Assembly: GCF_019279795.1 (NCBI RefSeq) | Contig: NC_056743.1 | Coordinates: 629,827,215 to 629,891,214, forward strand | DNA length: 64,000 bases | Direction: 5' to 3' | From: Protopterus annectens | Taxonomy: Eukaryota; Chordata; Ceratodontiformes; Protopteridae | Shown: positions 12,145 through 23,420 of the stretch, in pieces | Layout: the number at the start of each line of letters is the position of its first letter | How positions within the stretch are numbered: the first letter of the stretch is position 1 | Program-made: the position numbers and the translations under genes | The notes under the pieces: generated by a model | What the model was told of the DNA's origin: nothing | The model's database searches: none | What the model saw: only the letters and a program-made list of their open reading frames with translations

Positions 12145-12409
12145 TACGTATTCACCTGAGACTGCGGTGGTGGTGCTGCGGTAGTGTTTTCGCCTCACAG
12201 TAAGATTTTGTCCTGTTCAATTCTCAGCTAAAGCATCTTCTGTATGGAGACATGCGTGAATGGGTGTACCTTCGTTGAAGGTTGTGTGTCAGGGCTGGCA
12301 ACTCGGTATGTAAAAATCTAGTGCCAATCATTAGCGGACCGGAGTTCTGCTGTGGCGACCCCTAACCGGGAAAAGCCGAAAGTTACAACAACATACGTAT
12401 TCACCTGAG
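12145..12409 (+). mobile_element. tRNA-derived SINE with RTE-type tail, copy 1
   Basis: The body spans 12161-12393, between 16-bp direct repeats (tacgtattcacctgag) at 12145-12160 and 12394-12409. The head (ctgcggtggtggtgctgcggtagtg...cctcacag...ttcaattctc) has box A- and box B-like promoter elements of tRNA origin. The middle reads cttcgttgaaggttg, and the end reads ctgtggcgacccctaaccgggaaaagccgaaag, which is the tail of the RTE LINE at 31.4 kb. Confidence 0.85.
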
Positions 12410-14270
12410 CATGTTTTTTGAGCTTGTAACCAGCCCGTGTATGAAAACTATTCTTTATTGTCCAATGCAATTGCTGAATGGTTGAAAAGTGTGTTCCTGA
12501 TTGCAGAAAAAAAAAAAATTTAGAAGTTTTTTATCCAGTTCATTTATATGTTTAATTATCCAAACAGGCTGATTATCAGAACTACCCTAGGTTGCAATTA
12601 ATTCAGATAATCAACTCTCTACTGTAATTAAAAAACATAAGAGGACTTGAAAAGAAAATCCAGAGCTGGTATGTCATAAATAAATATGTAAATCACCACT
12701 ATATCACATACAAATAAAGTGCACTTTCAAATGTATGTGCAACAACAGCCATTTACGAATACATTTTTTGTTAAAATTCTGTGCATACACTATAGTGAGT
12801 GTAGATCTTTTTGAGTTGCAACATTTATGAATGATGACTGGAACAAGACCTGCGCCAGTTCCATCCAGTTTTGCCTAGTTGTTTAATGTTAATTTGTGCA
12901 TTTTGAATACAAAACCAGGTGGACAGTTCATTAAATGACATTGCTGCTGGGATGGATGTCTCCTTTCTCCCAGGCTTAACTGGTCCTGGAATTAATTATA
13001 GTGTGGCTACATGGGGAGTTTGGCAGATTTGCCCACAGCAAAAAAAAAGCTTTCAGTTTTGAGATCAAATGAACCACGTTATTTTGGTTGATGGTCCTTT
13101 CAGTATGTATAACTTCCACAAAACAGAGTTATTCCAAATAGATAAAATGCAGGTGTATATAAATTACTTGTGTGCATAAGGGTATCTGAAATGTGACAAA
13201 AAGACATAATTTAGAGTTTCTCAAAATAAATTTAAGATATGAAAAGATCTGTCTGTCAGTCATTTGTTTCACATGGAGGTTTTATGCATTTGATTAATGT
13301 TCCTAGTGAAGCACACAATAAAAGTAATCATATCAGGCAAAGATTGCCTTTCCTATTTGAGGCATTTCTGTCTCTTTAGTGTTCCTATTTGAGACTACAT
13401 TTCTGTCTCTTCAGTGTTTATTACTGCAGGTTTATACATTCATAATTACTAGCAAACTAAATCTGATATGAATTGGCCCATCTTTGATAACTAAAAGGAC
13501 TTGCTGTATACATTAGAACAACTCAGCTGACAAACACTTTCATGATGCTTTGCATCTCCCTCCTTCTCTCTCTTACCCATGTTGCATAAATATCTCTGTC
13601 CTCATTGTCATGTGAGACCCATTGCCTCCTAAGAAGTGAGCTGAGATTGTTGCAGAAGAATTGATTAAAATTTGAATTTTCTTCTGGTGGAGTCAGTCTG
13701 GTAACTACATCTCGGAATGTAAATATTACATTTTGTCTACTTCCTACTTTGATAATTTATTTAATTTTGCTATTACTATCACCTTCTCTTGCAGTTATAG
13801 ATCTTAGACTTCTAGAGGCTGCAATGCCAAAGCCCTTGTTTAAAAAGCATGCCTTAAGTATGGCTATCTAACCTAAGGGTGAGCACACCAGATGTTTCCT
13901 TTACCTAGGAAAGGGACACAGTATGTCCCCTTTGCTTTTATGAGCTTTAGCTGGATTACAAGGAAAAGTAGTTGAGAAAAGCTTGAAAACATTTTTGCTT
14001 CAGAGGTTTACCAGACACTCTTCTCTGAGTCAAGACCTTCTAGGTCTCTCAACACCCAGCAGCCTGCTTTGGTGTGATCTGCAGGCCTGGCAGGGGCCAT
14101 AAAGAAACTACGTTTAGTTGTTAGCTTACAGAAGAGCTGTCTATTGCAAAAGCAGTAGTTCCAATTATGGAGTTCAAGGAGGTAAAATGGTACATTAGGA
14201 GTCTCAAGACTGGGACAAATCACATCATGATTCTGGAGAATACTACTTGTAAGACATCATTCTGGATAAT
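12410..14270. other. Unassigned AT-rich DNA
   Basis: I see no domain-bearing frame, element end or RNA gene. A short A-run near 12507 and a small duplication near 13370-13420 (tttctgtctctt, gtgttcctatttgag) are the only structures noticed. Confidence 0.4.
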
Positions 14271-15290
14271 TTAAGCTACTGTCTTCCTACATCATCTCAG
14301 ATTTCTTATCTCTTTATTTGTACATTTGTTTTTCTTTGTTGGGAAAGTCAGATTATGCACTAAAGACCCATTTTCAGCATAGGCCTGAGGAGAAAAGCTC
14401 CAGAAGAAGAAGAAAAAACATAATGCATTTAAGCTATAGAGTAAACAAATATGTTACATACACAAAGTGGGGCCTATAATTAAGAAGCATGTTTCATATA
14501 CATTTTAAACAGATGATATATTATGTAAGTGGAGTAACCCCAAAGTCAAAAATGATATGTTACATAACTAATGCATGAGGAAGTTAGTTCTATCTGTTTT
14601 ATCACCTAGGTATAGTGCAAAAAAAAAACAGTTAATTTCAAAGGAGGAAAAAGAAGTCCAGCTAAATGTGATAAATACTGCAGATATTGTGTAGTGTGTT
14701 GCTACTGTGGTGGTTTATTTAGTTAAGTTAGCATGTCTAAGCAGTCCTAGCAGGAACAAACATGTTATTTAGAAGTAACATAAGGTAATACAGCACAAAA
14801 CTTTTGGGCTGAAATTGAGAATAAGATAAATGATTATGAGTTTTAGCAAGTAAAAAGGTGGGTTTTTAAAAGATCAACTTAGGATGGGAAGGCCAAAGGC
14901 AAACACAGTTAACAATGAGGTGTTATTGTGTCTTACTTTTATAAGAGTCAGAGCTTATAGTTTATCTTAATGTGAGGGGGGTCATGCTCCACAGTTTATT
15001 GACTGAAGAGTAATAATAAGGCTTTAAAATGACTGTTATATGACATATGTTGGTTGAGCAAAAGTTTTGATTGTAAGTCTCTGGACAGCATGTGCCACTG
15101 AAATAAATATGCTAGTAAAGTACATTTAATGTGGTGATGCAGAGTAGAATGGGCCACTTTGACCTGGAAGTATTTTAGCAAGTTGGGAAATTCTATCCAG
15201 TGAAGTTATTTGAGGGGAGTACAGTGGTGGGCCTTGTCTGGGAATATAGTTACAAAATTTGCAATTTTATTATAGCACTGGTATAGCTTA
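14270..15290 (-). mobile_element. L2-like LINE copy A, 3' part
   Basis: Minus-strand translation from 15290 to about 14990 matches the end of the intact L2-like protein at 50-53 kb (segments like A-I-I-K-L, HHCTPLK, LHWIEFPNLLKYFQVKVAHSTL). The rest of the coding end and a 3' UTR follow. The 3' UTR holds the family motif gagaaaagctccag (plus strand 14390-14403) that occurs at the same place in the other copies. This is the downstream half of the LINE at 21697-23420, split by an L1-type insertion. Confidence 0.75.
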
Positions 15291-15699
15291 TTTATTTTTT
15301 AAATAATAACCATCTTTATTAAATTATCATGTATGACATAGGCAATCATAAATTTATATAAATGAAATGAAATTGTATTGACATGATTTTAGTTGTAAAG
15401 ATTATACACCACAAACCACATTGACATAACTTAATTTGCAAACATTATACATCACTTATAATCTGTCTAGTCATTGTCAGTCAAACATTACATAACTCAT
15501 TCAAATCCTGCCTTCTTTTAAACCCTGTTCCTCTTCTGCATGTGCTGTTCCCACAGTTTCCATTTTTTAATATTTAATTTGCTCCTAACCTTTTCTAAAG
15601 ATCCCAGTTCCAGTTATTTTATTTCTGATACTATATTCACTACTTCTAGTGAAGCTAGTTTAGACTTTGACTTCCAGTTTCTAGTAATTTCTTTCTTGG

Positions 15700-18600
15700 C
15701 AGCCACTATAATTAGTCTCAGCAAGGCCTTAATATGTCTAGGCAATTCCAACTCTGTATCATAGCTCAAAAAATCAATAACTTAGTTACACCAATTTACT
15801 CACCCAGTATATCTGACAGAGCAGTCTGCTGGGAATCTTTAAAGTCTTTCAACTCATTACACTCAGAAACTATGTTCCCAATTGCCTCTTTCTTCCCCAT
15901 TACATCTCCAACATTTGTTGTCTACCGGAGGAAACATTCTTTGGAGTTTACTTGGTGTCTTACAATACATATGTAAATACTTCCAAGCAAAGATCCTAAA
16001 TCTTATAGACTTTGTTGTGTAATTGGGATTCATACATATATCCCCACATTGTTTCTTTGTGAATTGCTTATTCAGTCTATCTTCCCAATCTTTCCTGACC
16101 TCCTCTGATTGATTCTTATAGTTGCCATGCAATATTTTATATGCTCTTCTAATTATTCCTTTTTCAACAGCAACTTCTGTTCTAAATTCTACTAAAAACT
16201 CTACCGGTGCTGGTCTTTCCATTAGAATCCCCCTATTTCTTTCTCTTTCTCTATTCTGTGATAGCAATCCTTGATAAGGAAGGCAATCTTTAGCCTGCAA
16301 ATAAATTCTTGGCCTTTTCCCATTCTGTTATCTTTCCCTGTCTAATTATTTGCTCCCAATACCTTGGTTCTTTTGCCAGTTTTCTCCAATTAATTCCAGC
16401 TCCCGCTTGCCTATTGTCTGTATCCCTCATTGCAATCATCCTTATTGGCAGAATCTCATTTCTCCATTCCAGTGTTGGCTTAGTTCTTAGAATACTTTCT
16501 GCGACTTTATGAATATAATATTCTGTATGTTTTTTTTGTTATTCTTCTTAAGGATCTGTGTCCGGAATCCCAGTCTTTCCTTGTTTCTTGAGCTTCCCCC
16601 CATTTCATCATCATCCCTTTCCTCTTTGAATTATAGGTTTTTACTTGTGCTATGTATAGGAGCCTTAACTGTGTAGCTCTGAAATTCCCCTTCAAATCGG
16701 ATTATCCCAAGCCACCTTGTTCAATTGGAAAAATCAGCTTATCCCTCTTGGCTCTTGCTATATTCCCCTCCCAGATAAAACCTTTCAGCTCTTATTAATT
16801 GCTATCCACAACCTCTTCTCTGGTTGATAAAAATATGCCTGACCTGTGTATTAAACTAAAGGGACTAAAAACATTTTAACTGCTTGTATCTTGCTATCCA
16901 TAGTCATATAACACAGTTTCCAATTTTTCAGTTTTTGTATTATCTTTTATTTAGTTTCTTCCCACATATCCTTAGATGCCACAACAGAGTCATTTTAATC
17001 CATACTCCTAAGTACTTCACTTTATCATGTCCCAATAAATATGGATATTGCTGAACCAATTTGTGTGTGTGTGTACATAATTTACAGCTATTGCCTTTGT
17101 TTTATCTTCATTAATTTTGTATCCTGAAAAGATGTGAAACTGCTAGGCTTATAAATGCCCTTGGGCAGATAGCCTAGTATGAACCTATGAACCTATGAAC
17201 CACAAAATGTTCCACAACACTGAAATGTCCTTTTCTGGTTTTATCAAGTATAAAATAATATCATCTGCAAATAGACCAAGTTTTTCTTGACTACCATACC
17301 AATTATATCCTTCAATTTGTGAGTCTCTTTTATTTTCTTTGCCAATGGTTCTCAATATAATGCAAATAATAAAGGGGAAAGAGGACACAACTGCCTGGTT
17401 CCTCTACTCAAACAGACTTTATCTGAGAGGAACCCACCCACTTTAATGTTCGCCTCAGATCCCTTATGTATTTTCCTAATCAACCTTATAATTTTATCAA
17501 GGAATACAAATGCTTCCATTGCCCTGCTCATAAACCTCCAGCTTACTCTGTCAAATGCTTTTTCAGCATCAAGACACACCAACAACAGTGGTATTTTCTT
17601 ACATTCAGCATCCCTCTGGATTATCAATGTTCTGTTAATGTTGTCAGATATTTGCCTCCCCTCCACAAAACCACATTGATCCATATCTATCAATTTTGGC
17701 ATCACTTTTGCCATTATTTTAGCCATTATAGACATAAACACTTTATAATCATAGTTTAGGATTGAAATTGGCTTGTATGAAGCTGGATCTGATGGGTCTT
17801 TACCCTCTTTAGGTATTACAGCTATTACAGCTTTCTTCCAGAATGTTGGTGCTTCTCCTCCTCTTAAAATACTGTTAAACTAAACCTTCCAGATCTTTAT
17901 CATTTTTTCCCTTCTAGCTTCCAAACTTCCATAGGAATACCATCTATTCCTGCGGACTTTCCTGTGGATTGGTAATACATCACCATTTTAATCTCATCTC
18001 TTCCTATCCTAACTGTTAGTAATTGAGTCTCATCTGCCTCTAACATTGGCATATTTATTTCTTCCATAAACATTTCCATTTGTACCTTTTATTGATATCC
18101 ATATTTCTTTGCCTTATACAGACTTTCATAAAATTTGCAAAATATTTCTAGTACTGCTACAGGATCTCTTGTTACCTTCCTTGTTATAGGCTCCCTAAGC
18201 TTGGCGACAGCCCTTTCAGCTTTTTTGTTGCCTGAGTCATTGCGTTAAAAGTTTTTGTGCTCTGGTGTTATTATCAAAAACAGCTGCTTAATAGCAAGTT
18301 TTCTAAACTCATGCATATTATTGAGGTAATCCTTTATTTTCTGCTTAGCATTTTGCAATTGGTTCTCTTCTTGTTCTGTGAGATTCCCCCTATTCTGTAA
18401 TACTTTAACATTTGTCAGTCCCTCTGAATAATTCTTGTTACTTCTTAACCATAACTCTTTCTTTTATTTTCACCCTATTTTTAAAACTCCACTTTAATTT
18501 TATCCAACTCCCTGGAAATATTTTCAGAAACAATTTCTATCTTTTCTAATAACTCCCAAATTATTTCCGCAACCCATTCCTTAAATTCCTCTCTTTTCAA

Positions 18601-19360
18601 CAGATAGGTGGGAAAATGCCAGTGTCTTATTTTTATTTCATTACTCTGCATTTTTATTTTAGTTATTATTAGTGCATTATCTGAAATAGTTATTGGATGC
18701 GTATCAAAACTTTCAATTAGATGGACAAGTTCCTGTGAAATGCAAGTTCTGTTTAGCATAGCCCAGTTTTTGTATCTTGGGGAATAATATGTAATGTCAC
18801 TCTGAACTCCTACTACTGAATTGACATCTTCCATGCCAAATAGTTTCATAAATTCCATCAAGAAACTACCCTCCTTTGCTATATTTTCCCTACTGGACCC
18901 CCCCCCCGACACATCTTCACTGCTGCAAATCAAATTCTTGTTCCCCACTTATAAATAATATTCCCTGCTGAAAACATATTATTTCTCCTAGTATTTTCTT
19001 AAGCTCCATTATAGCAGTTTTAGGTGGAATATAAATACATGCTAATACAATCCTTCTCCCGTGCTAGTACCACCTTTGTATTGCAAATCTACCCTTATTA
19101 TCTTTTTTATCCCCTTCAATCATTACTGGAGCTCCTCTTGCAATTAATATAAATAATCCTCTTTTCCTTTGTCCCAGGTAATCTGCTGAATAACTGTCCT
19201 GAAAACCTTTCTTTCTTTCTCAAATTCACATGTTCGGTTCTTTCCAAACATGTCTCCTGTAGCATAACTATTTGCACTCTACATTTTTAATACAGTTCAC
19301 TACTCTTTCTTTTTTTGTATACATCTGTGAGACCATTAACATATAAAGTTAATATACAAA
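15700..19360 (-). pseudogene. L1/Tx1-type ORF2 remnant (endonuclease, RT, C-terminal Cys region)
   Basis: Reading the minus strand from about 19360: a start-of-ORF2 region (L-Y-V-N-G-L-T, then IVMLQETCLE) and endonuclease segments (LIARGAPV near 19130, TYYSPRYKNWAMLN near 18770, ISDNALI where intact proteins have S-D-H). Next come the RT with GFVEGRQISDNINRT and CLDAEKAFDRVSW (near 17690-17540), SRGTRQLCPLSPLLF (Gly to Leu in the usual R-Q-G-C) and F-A-D-D near 17255. The C-terminal region is KTPSKLQRMFP...CWRC near 15930. Its length, about 1200 codons, fits the family. Multiple stops make it non-functional. Confidence 0.8.
17138..17203 (+). mobile_element. CR1 (or CR1-tailed SINE) 3' tail inserted in L1 RT
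   Basis: About 65 bases read gctaggcttataaatgccc, then ttgggcagatagcctagtatgaac followed by repeated cctatgaac units, the exact style of the CR1 3' ends in this window. They interrupt the L1 RT just downstream of its F-A-D-D box, between the codons for HFV and those for FSGYKIN. No clear target duplication is visible. Confidence 0.75.
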
Positions 19361-20599
19361 AGTGTCATTATATTAAGAAGTTATTATACCCACCTTTTAT
19401 TTATAACAGCTTTTTTGTTAAGTATCTAGCTTTTGTATTACTTGCACATGCTAATATTTGGCAGGTTGATCTTTTATACAATTGTTTTTTGTCTTATCCA
19501 TTTCAGCTTATATCATATCTTACAAAACTTTCTGTTTTATTGAAAGCCCTCCAACCATAAAAAATACATTCCCAATACACCCTTAAAATCTATTAACTTA
19601 GCACTAACACACAGACTATGTACATCTTCAAATACTGAACTTTTACCCTCCTAATAGGAACAATTGTCCCAAACTGACAGCTCCACTCACTGACCTGGGT
19701 TAACCTAAATGGAAGGTTATCCATGTTAAGACGTCTGTTTTTTCTTGTCTTTATTGCTCTCCCAGAACGGGAAAACACTTGAATGCTTTCAGAAAACATT
19801 ATCTCCTAGCCATTGAAAGAACAAAGTATTCTGTTGTATTAGTCTTTAGCAGATTGTCCTTATAGAGACATGAGAACCAGATACAGAGTTGCTTCTACAA
19901 GCATTTATTTATTAATTTATTTGCTAGAAGAAAGTTTTATTATATTCCATGTTCTTTTTTATTTATTTGCTTTTTCTTAAAAATTGTATCAAGATCAAGC
20001 TAAGGGCCTTAATCCAATCATTCCTCTATGCAAGAATGAGAAAAAGCACTTCAGTTTTTCTTGTATCATACTCTTTTTGACCAGACTTTTCTTTTTTTCA
20101 CATTGTAGTGCCTACCTGTCTTAAAACTGAACAATGAGAAAGAGAAAGAAGAAAAAAAATCAGGGGCACATGTTTAGTTTAGTATCCTCATTACACTTGA
20201 AAATAATAGAGAACACTTTACTTCATAACATTCAGATTATCTCATGCACTATACAGATATTACCGTTAAGAACTAAATTTTGTTTTACTTACAGTTAACT
20301 CTTTCCTTCCTCTTTCCCTCTCCAAAGTGTTCCTCCAAACATCAATGACATGAAGTAGTTCAGATACTTTAGAGTCCCCTACAATTTTAACAAAATCTAA
20401 AAAAGTTCAATATTTCCAAGTTTTCTTATTTTGTCATGTTTCACAAATATAATTCATGCCTTGTAATCCCACATTTATTTGTCAGTTTCTGAGTTGATGG
20501 TTTTATACCTGTTTATCTTCATCTCCAAAATCCAGTCTCTGCTTCCATTCCAGCATACTCTTGGTTATTGTAGTCAACCCTTGTGCTTTTTTCTGTCTC

Positions 20600-21556
20600 T
20601 TAAGTGTTTTCCATTGAAACATCGGAAATGGTTTCACTGGCACAGTCTCTCTGTGGTCTTTTTTTACCAGAATAACAAGAAGCAGAATATCCTTCTATTT
20701 CACAGCTCACTTTTTGTTGGACAAATGTTTGTAATTCCTCCTTAGCATGTCTTGCATCAAAAAATGATTTTGTACCTCCAGGAAAGAGTATTCTGAAGAT
20801 AGCTGGGTACAGCAGATTGAATCGCATGCCTGTTTCTCAACATTCCCAGATTTCTGAAATAAGTTTATTTCTCTTCTGCCTGGTGTACAGTGAGTAATCA
20901 TTTCCCACAAACACTCTACTGTTTCCCACTTTTAGTACTTTGTCCTTCTGCCACAGTTTTGTCAGAATCAACTCCTGCTGGTGGGGTTGCATCTTTACTA
21001 TTAAAGGTCTAGATTGCTTTCTCATGGCCAAGGTTCGCATACACACAATGTGCCCTTTCAATTAACAACTCCTGGTGTGGAATACCAGTCCAGTTGCTTA
21101 TTTGTGCTTTCATAAATCTAATACAGTTTGTTCCTTCCAGCTTTTACAGCTGAAAATCTCAGGTTTTCCCTACATGCTCTCTTCTCTAATTCTATTATTG
21201 TTTGAAACATCTCTTCTTGAGCAGTCTCATATTCAGACAGCTTTTTCTTCTTTTTGACCTCTGACTTTTGCAGTTTTATCACCTCATCTTAATGTCTGTT
21301 TAAAGCTTCTTCCATTTTTTTCCATCCACTTGTTATTTGAGTTGATGTACTTCATCAGCGTTTCATTTATTTTAATCAGCTCTAAGTACATTTGACTTAT
21401 TTTTCCTCTAGGTTACTGGAAATCATGCCTTGCACCAAAGCTGAAGCTTGCACTGCTTTTTGCTGAACAACTGCCAAATTCTTCCCAGTCAGTGTTTTTC
21501 CTCACTTTTTGTATTGATTTTCTTTCAGGTTCCCTGAATTTCTTTTTTGCTGGCAT
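20600..21556 (-). pseudogene. L1/Tx1-type ORF1 remnant
   Basis: The probable start is the ATG at 21556-21554, opening a basic N-terminus (MPAKKKFREPERKS). The middle is helix-rich and broken. The C-terminal half matches the L1 ORF1 RNA-binding core: QSRPLIVKM, then NDYSLYTRQKR, then LLYPAIFRILFPGGTKSF and DA-x-H-A-K-E-E-L near 20830-20700. The stop is at 20600-20602. About 319 codons if unbroken, a usual size. In L1 this protein is an RNA chaperone that coats the element RNA. Frameshifts lie near 20840 and upstream of 21061. Confidence 0.75.
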
Positions 21557-21679
21557 CTAAGCAGTGCACTTACTAACCAGTTACTGAACTTTATCCAAAA
21601 TTATGAGTTTACTGGCTCTCTCTTCTGAGTTTCTGTTTTCACACTGGGAGAGCAGAAATTAAACTGTTTCACAATGTGC

Positions 21680-21695
21680 AGCCATCTTGGAAGTT
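21680..21695 (-). promoter_or_regulatory. YY1-like site at the L1-type 5' end
   Basis: The minus strand reads ttccaagatggctgc at the apparent first bases of the element. Mammalian L1 5' UTRs begin with a YY1 site of the form CAAGATGG that positions transcription initiation. Position and core sequence match here, but function is inferred by analogy only. Confidence 0.5.
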
Positions 21696-21696
21696 G

Positions 21697-23420
21697 GTCT
21701 AGTTTATTTAGTTGAGCTAATTGAAGATTAGTGAAAACTGGGACTGTGTATATTAGGTTTGGTAGGAGGCAACGGGATGCAGAAAAGTTATGAGCATGTG
21801 ATGAAAGGAGCTTTCTGACCTTGTGTAGTGAACCTAATTTTTGATTTTCCCTTTTAACAATGTTACTTATGTGCAGGTTAAATTTCTGATTATCATAAAT
21901 GATACCCCTATCCCATGTGCAAAAATGGGAAAAAGGGGTTGCAGATGGATGGATCTATTGTTACACCAGGTAGTTTTGTAGTAGTGACTCTGTCTAGTTT
22001 GATGTTTTGAGATGATAGTATGACTAGGTTGTCTGCAAGCTGGGTATTGATTTGGGGAAGGAGAGCATTATTGTATTATTGTATTTAATATGAGCTCAGA
22101 TTGCTGTATAATCAGTCTTCTATTGATGTGAAACTGTTTGGGTAAGGAACTAAATTTTTGCCAGGCAGGCTATAAAGCAGATTAATGCAATTAATACATG
22201 TACGTCAGCATATTGTGGTTTTGGAGGTCCTGAGGCAGGATAAAGTTTGTTAATGAAAATATAAACAGTAATGGCCAAAGTATAGACCCTTGAGGAACTC
22301 TGACTTTAACCTTGGAGGAAGGTGGAGAAAGCTGTAGACCATCTGACTGATTGTGTACGGTCTGACAGGTAACTTTTGAAGCATGTGAGTGTTAGAAATT
22401 AGAGGTTAAGTGCGAGTAAGTTGTGAAGTAGTTTGGAGTGGTATATAGTGTTGAATGCCTTTGAAAGGTTTAGGAAAGTGGTAGAAACTAATTTATTATT
22501 GTCTCAGTGGTGGTTATTGGTATCCTGAAATGAGAGTAATGCTGTTGTGGTGCTGTGATGTAGGTAGAAACCATACTGAGTGGGAGAGATGAAGTAATTG
22601 TCTAACAGAAACCTTATTAGTTGAGTAAGGCTACACCTTTTGAGTACTTTACACAGGGGAGGGAGGATGGCTTACCTCTGTATTGTTTCTGTCTTTATGG
22701 TATTATGTAAGTGTCCAGATTTTTGGGATATATGCTTTGATCTGTTGATTAGGATGGAGATAGAATGTGCTAGGATTTCTGATGCAATTTCTATTTATTC
22801 AGGAGGAAGGTTGTTGACCGAAGGGTGGCAGGTTTTAGCTTATGGAGTAGTTTTTAATGTGATTGTTAGTACAGTATTTAGGGTAAAAGTATCTGCGTTA
22901 GATGGATTTGGGGGCAGGTGATACTGTTCTGCTGTGCTGATTGCAGAGTTGCCGAGTAGGGAAGCAGTTGATTTTATGATATGGATGTTAAAGGTTTGAG
23001 CTATGAGTCATCTGCATTGGGCATGTGGTTAGGTTGGGAGCAACTGCTGGGTTTAAGAAGATTGTTAAATGTAGACCAAAAGATTTTGGATGTTTTTAGT
23101 GTTTGTCTCGAAGATGGAGGTAGTATTGTTTTTCTCTTGGTTAGCAAGGGATTTTGCTTTGCTAAGAAGGTATGTATATAAAGTTTGAATTTGCAGGAGT
23201 TTTTTCTTTGTGCCCTAGTTTCCATGCATTGTCTCTTTTTTGCATGAGTACTTTGTGTCATCTGATACCCATAGATGGGTTTAGACTTAGCATGTTTCCT
23301 TCTAATGGTTGCACATATGTTAAGTATATTACAGTTTATTTGATTTAATGTTTCAGTAGCTTTTTCTAATTGAGATATCTGAGTGGATGGCAATTACATT
23401 TCTGAAGAGTATCACACAAA
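21697..23420 (-). mobile_element. L2-like LINE copy A, 5' part
   Basis: Minus-strand translation gives a linker region (KIFWSTFNNLLKPSS at about 23100, equivalent to FWKGISTLLNPSK in the intact copy). RT segments follow (STTTALLSF, LNLSKAFNTIYHS near 22450, Q-Y-A-D-V near 22200) and the segment VFTNLQLAQLNKL up to about 21700. The intact copy's continuation is found on the far side of the L1 insertion at 15290. The G-V-P-Q-G box and Y-A-D-D are degraded, so the copy was old when the L1 inserted. Confidence 0.75.

Larger units (their letters stand above)
15295..21695 (-). mobile_element. L1/Tx1-type LINE, near full length, inserted in L2-like copy A
   Basis: About 6.4 kb on the minus strand. 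The 5' end is near 21695, ORF1 at 21556-20600, a spacer, ORF2 from about 19360 to 15700, and a 3' end at about 15295 reading into an A-rich tail. The order and sizes fit an L1/Tx1-clade element. Both ORFs carry several stops and frameshifts. Flanking L2-like sequence reads aataaacta on the 5' side and aataagcta on the 3' side, compatible with an 11-12 bp target duplication carrying a mismatch. A 65-bp CR1 tail is inserted in its RT. Confidence 0.75.

Noticed and set aside
12161..12240. Functional tRNA gene at SINE heads (also 63467, 39953, 54838)
   Set aside because: Only promoter-box similarity remains; no cloverleaf with a proper anticodon arm and acceptor stem could be formed by eye.
15540..15976. 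Plus-strand frames over the L1-type element
   Set aside because: Antisense to the recognised L1 ORF2 C-terminal text; no independent domain.
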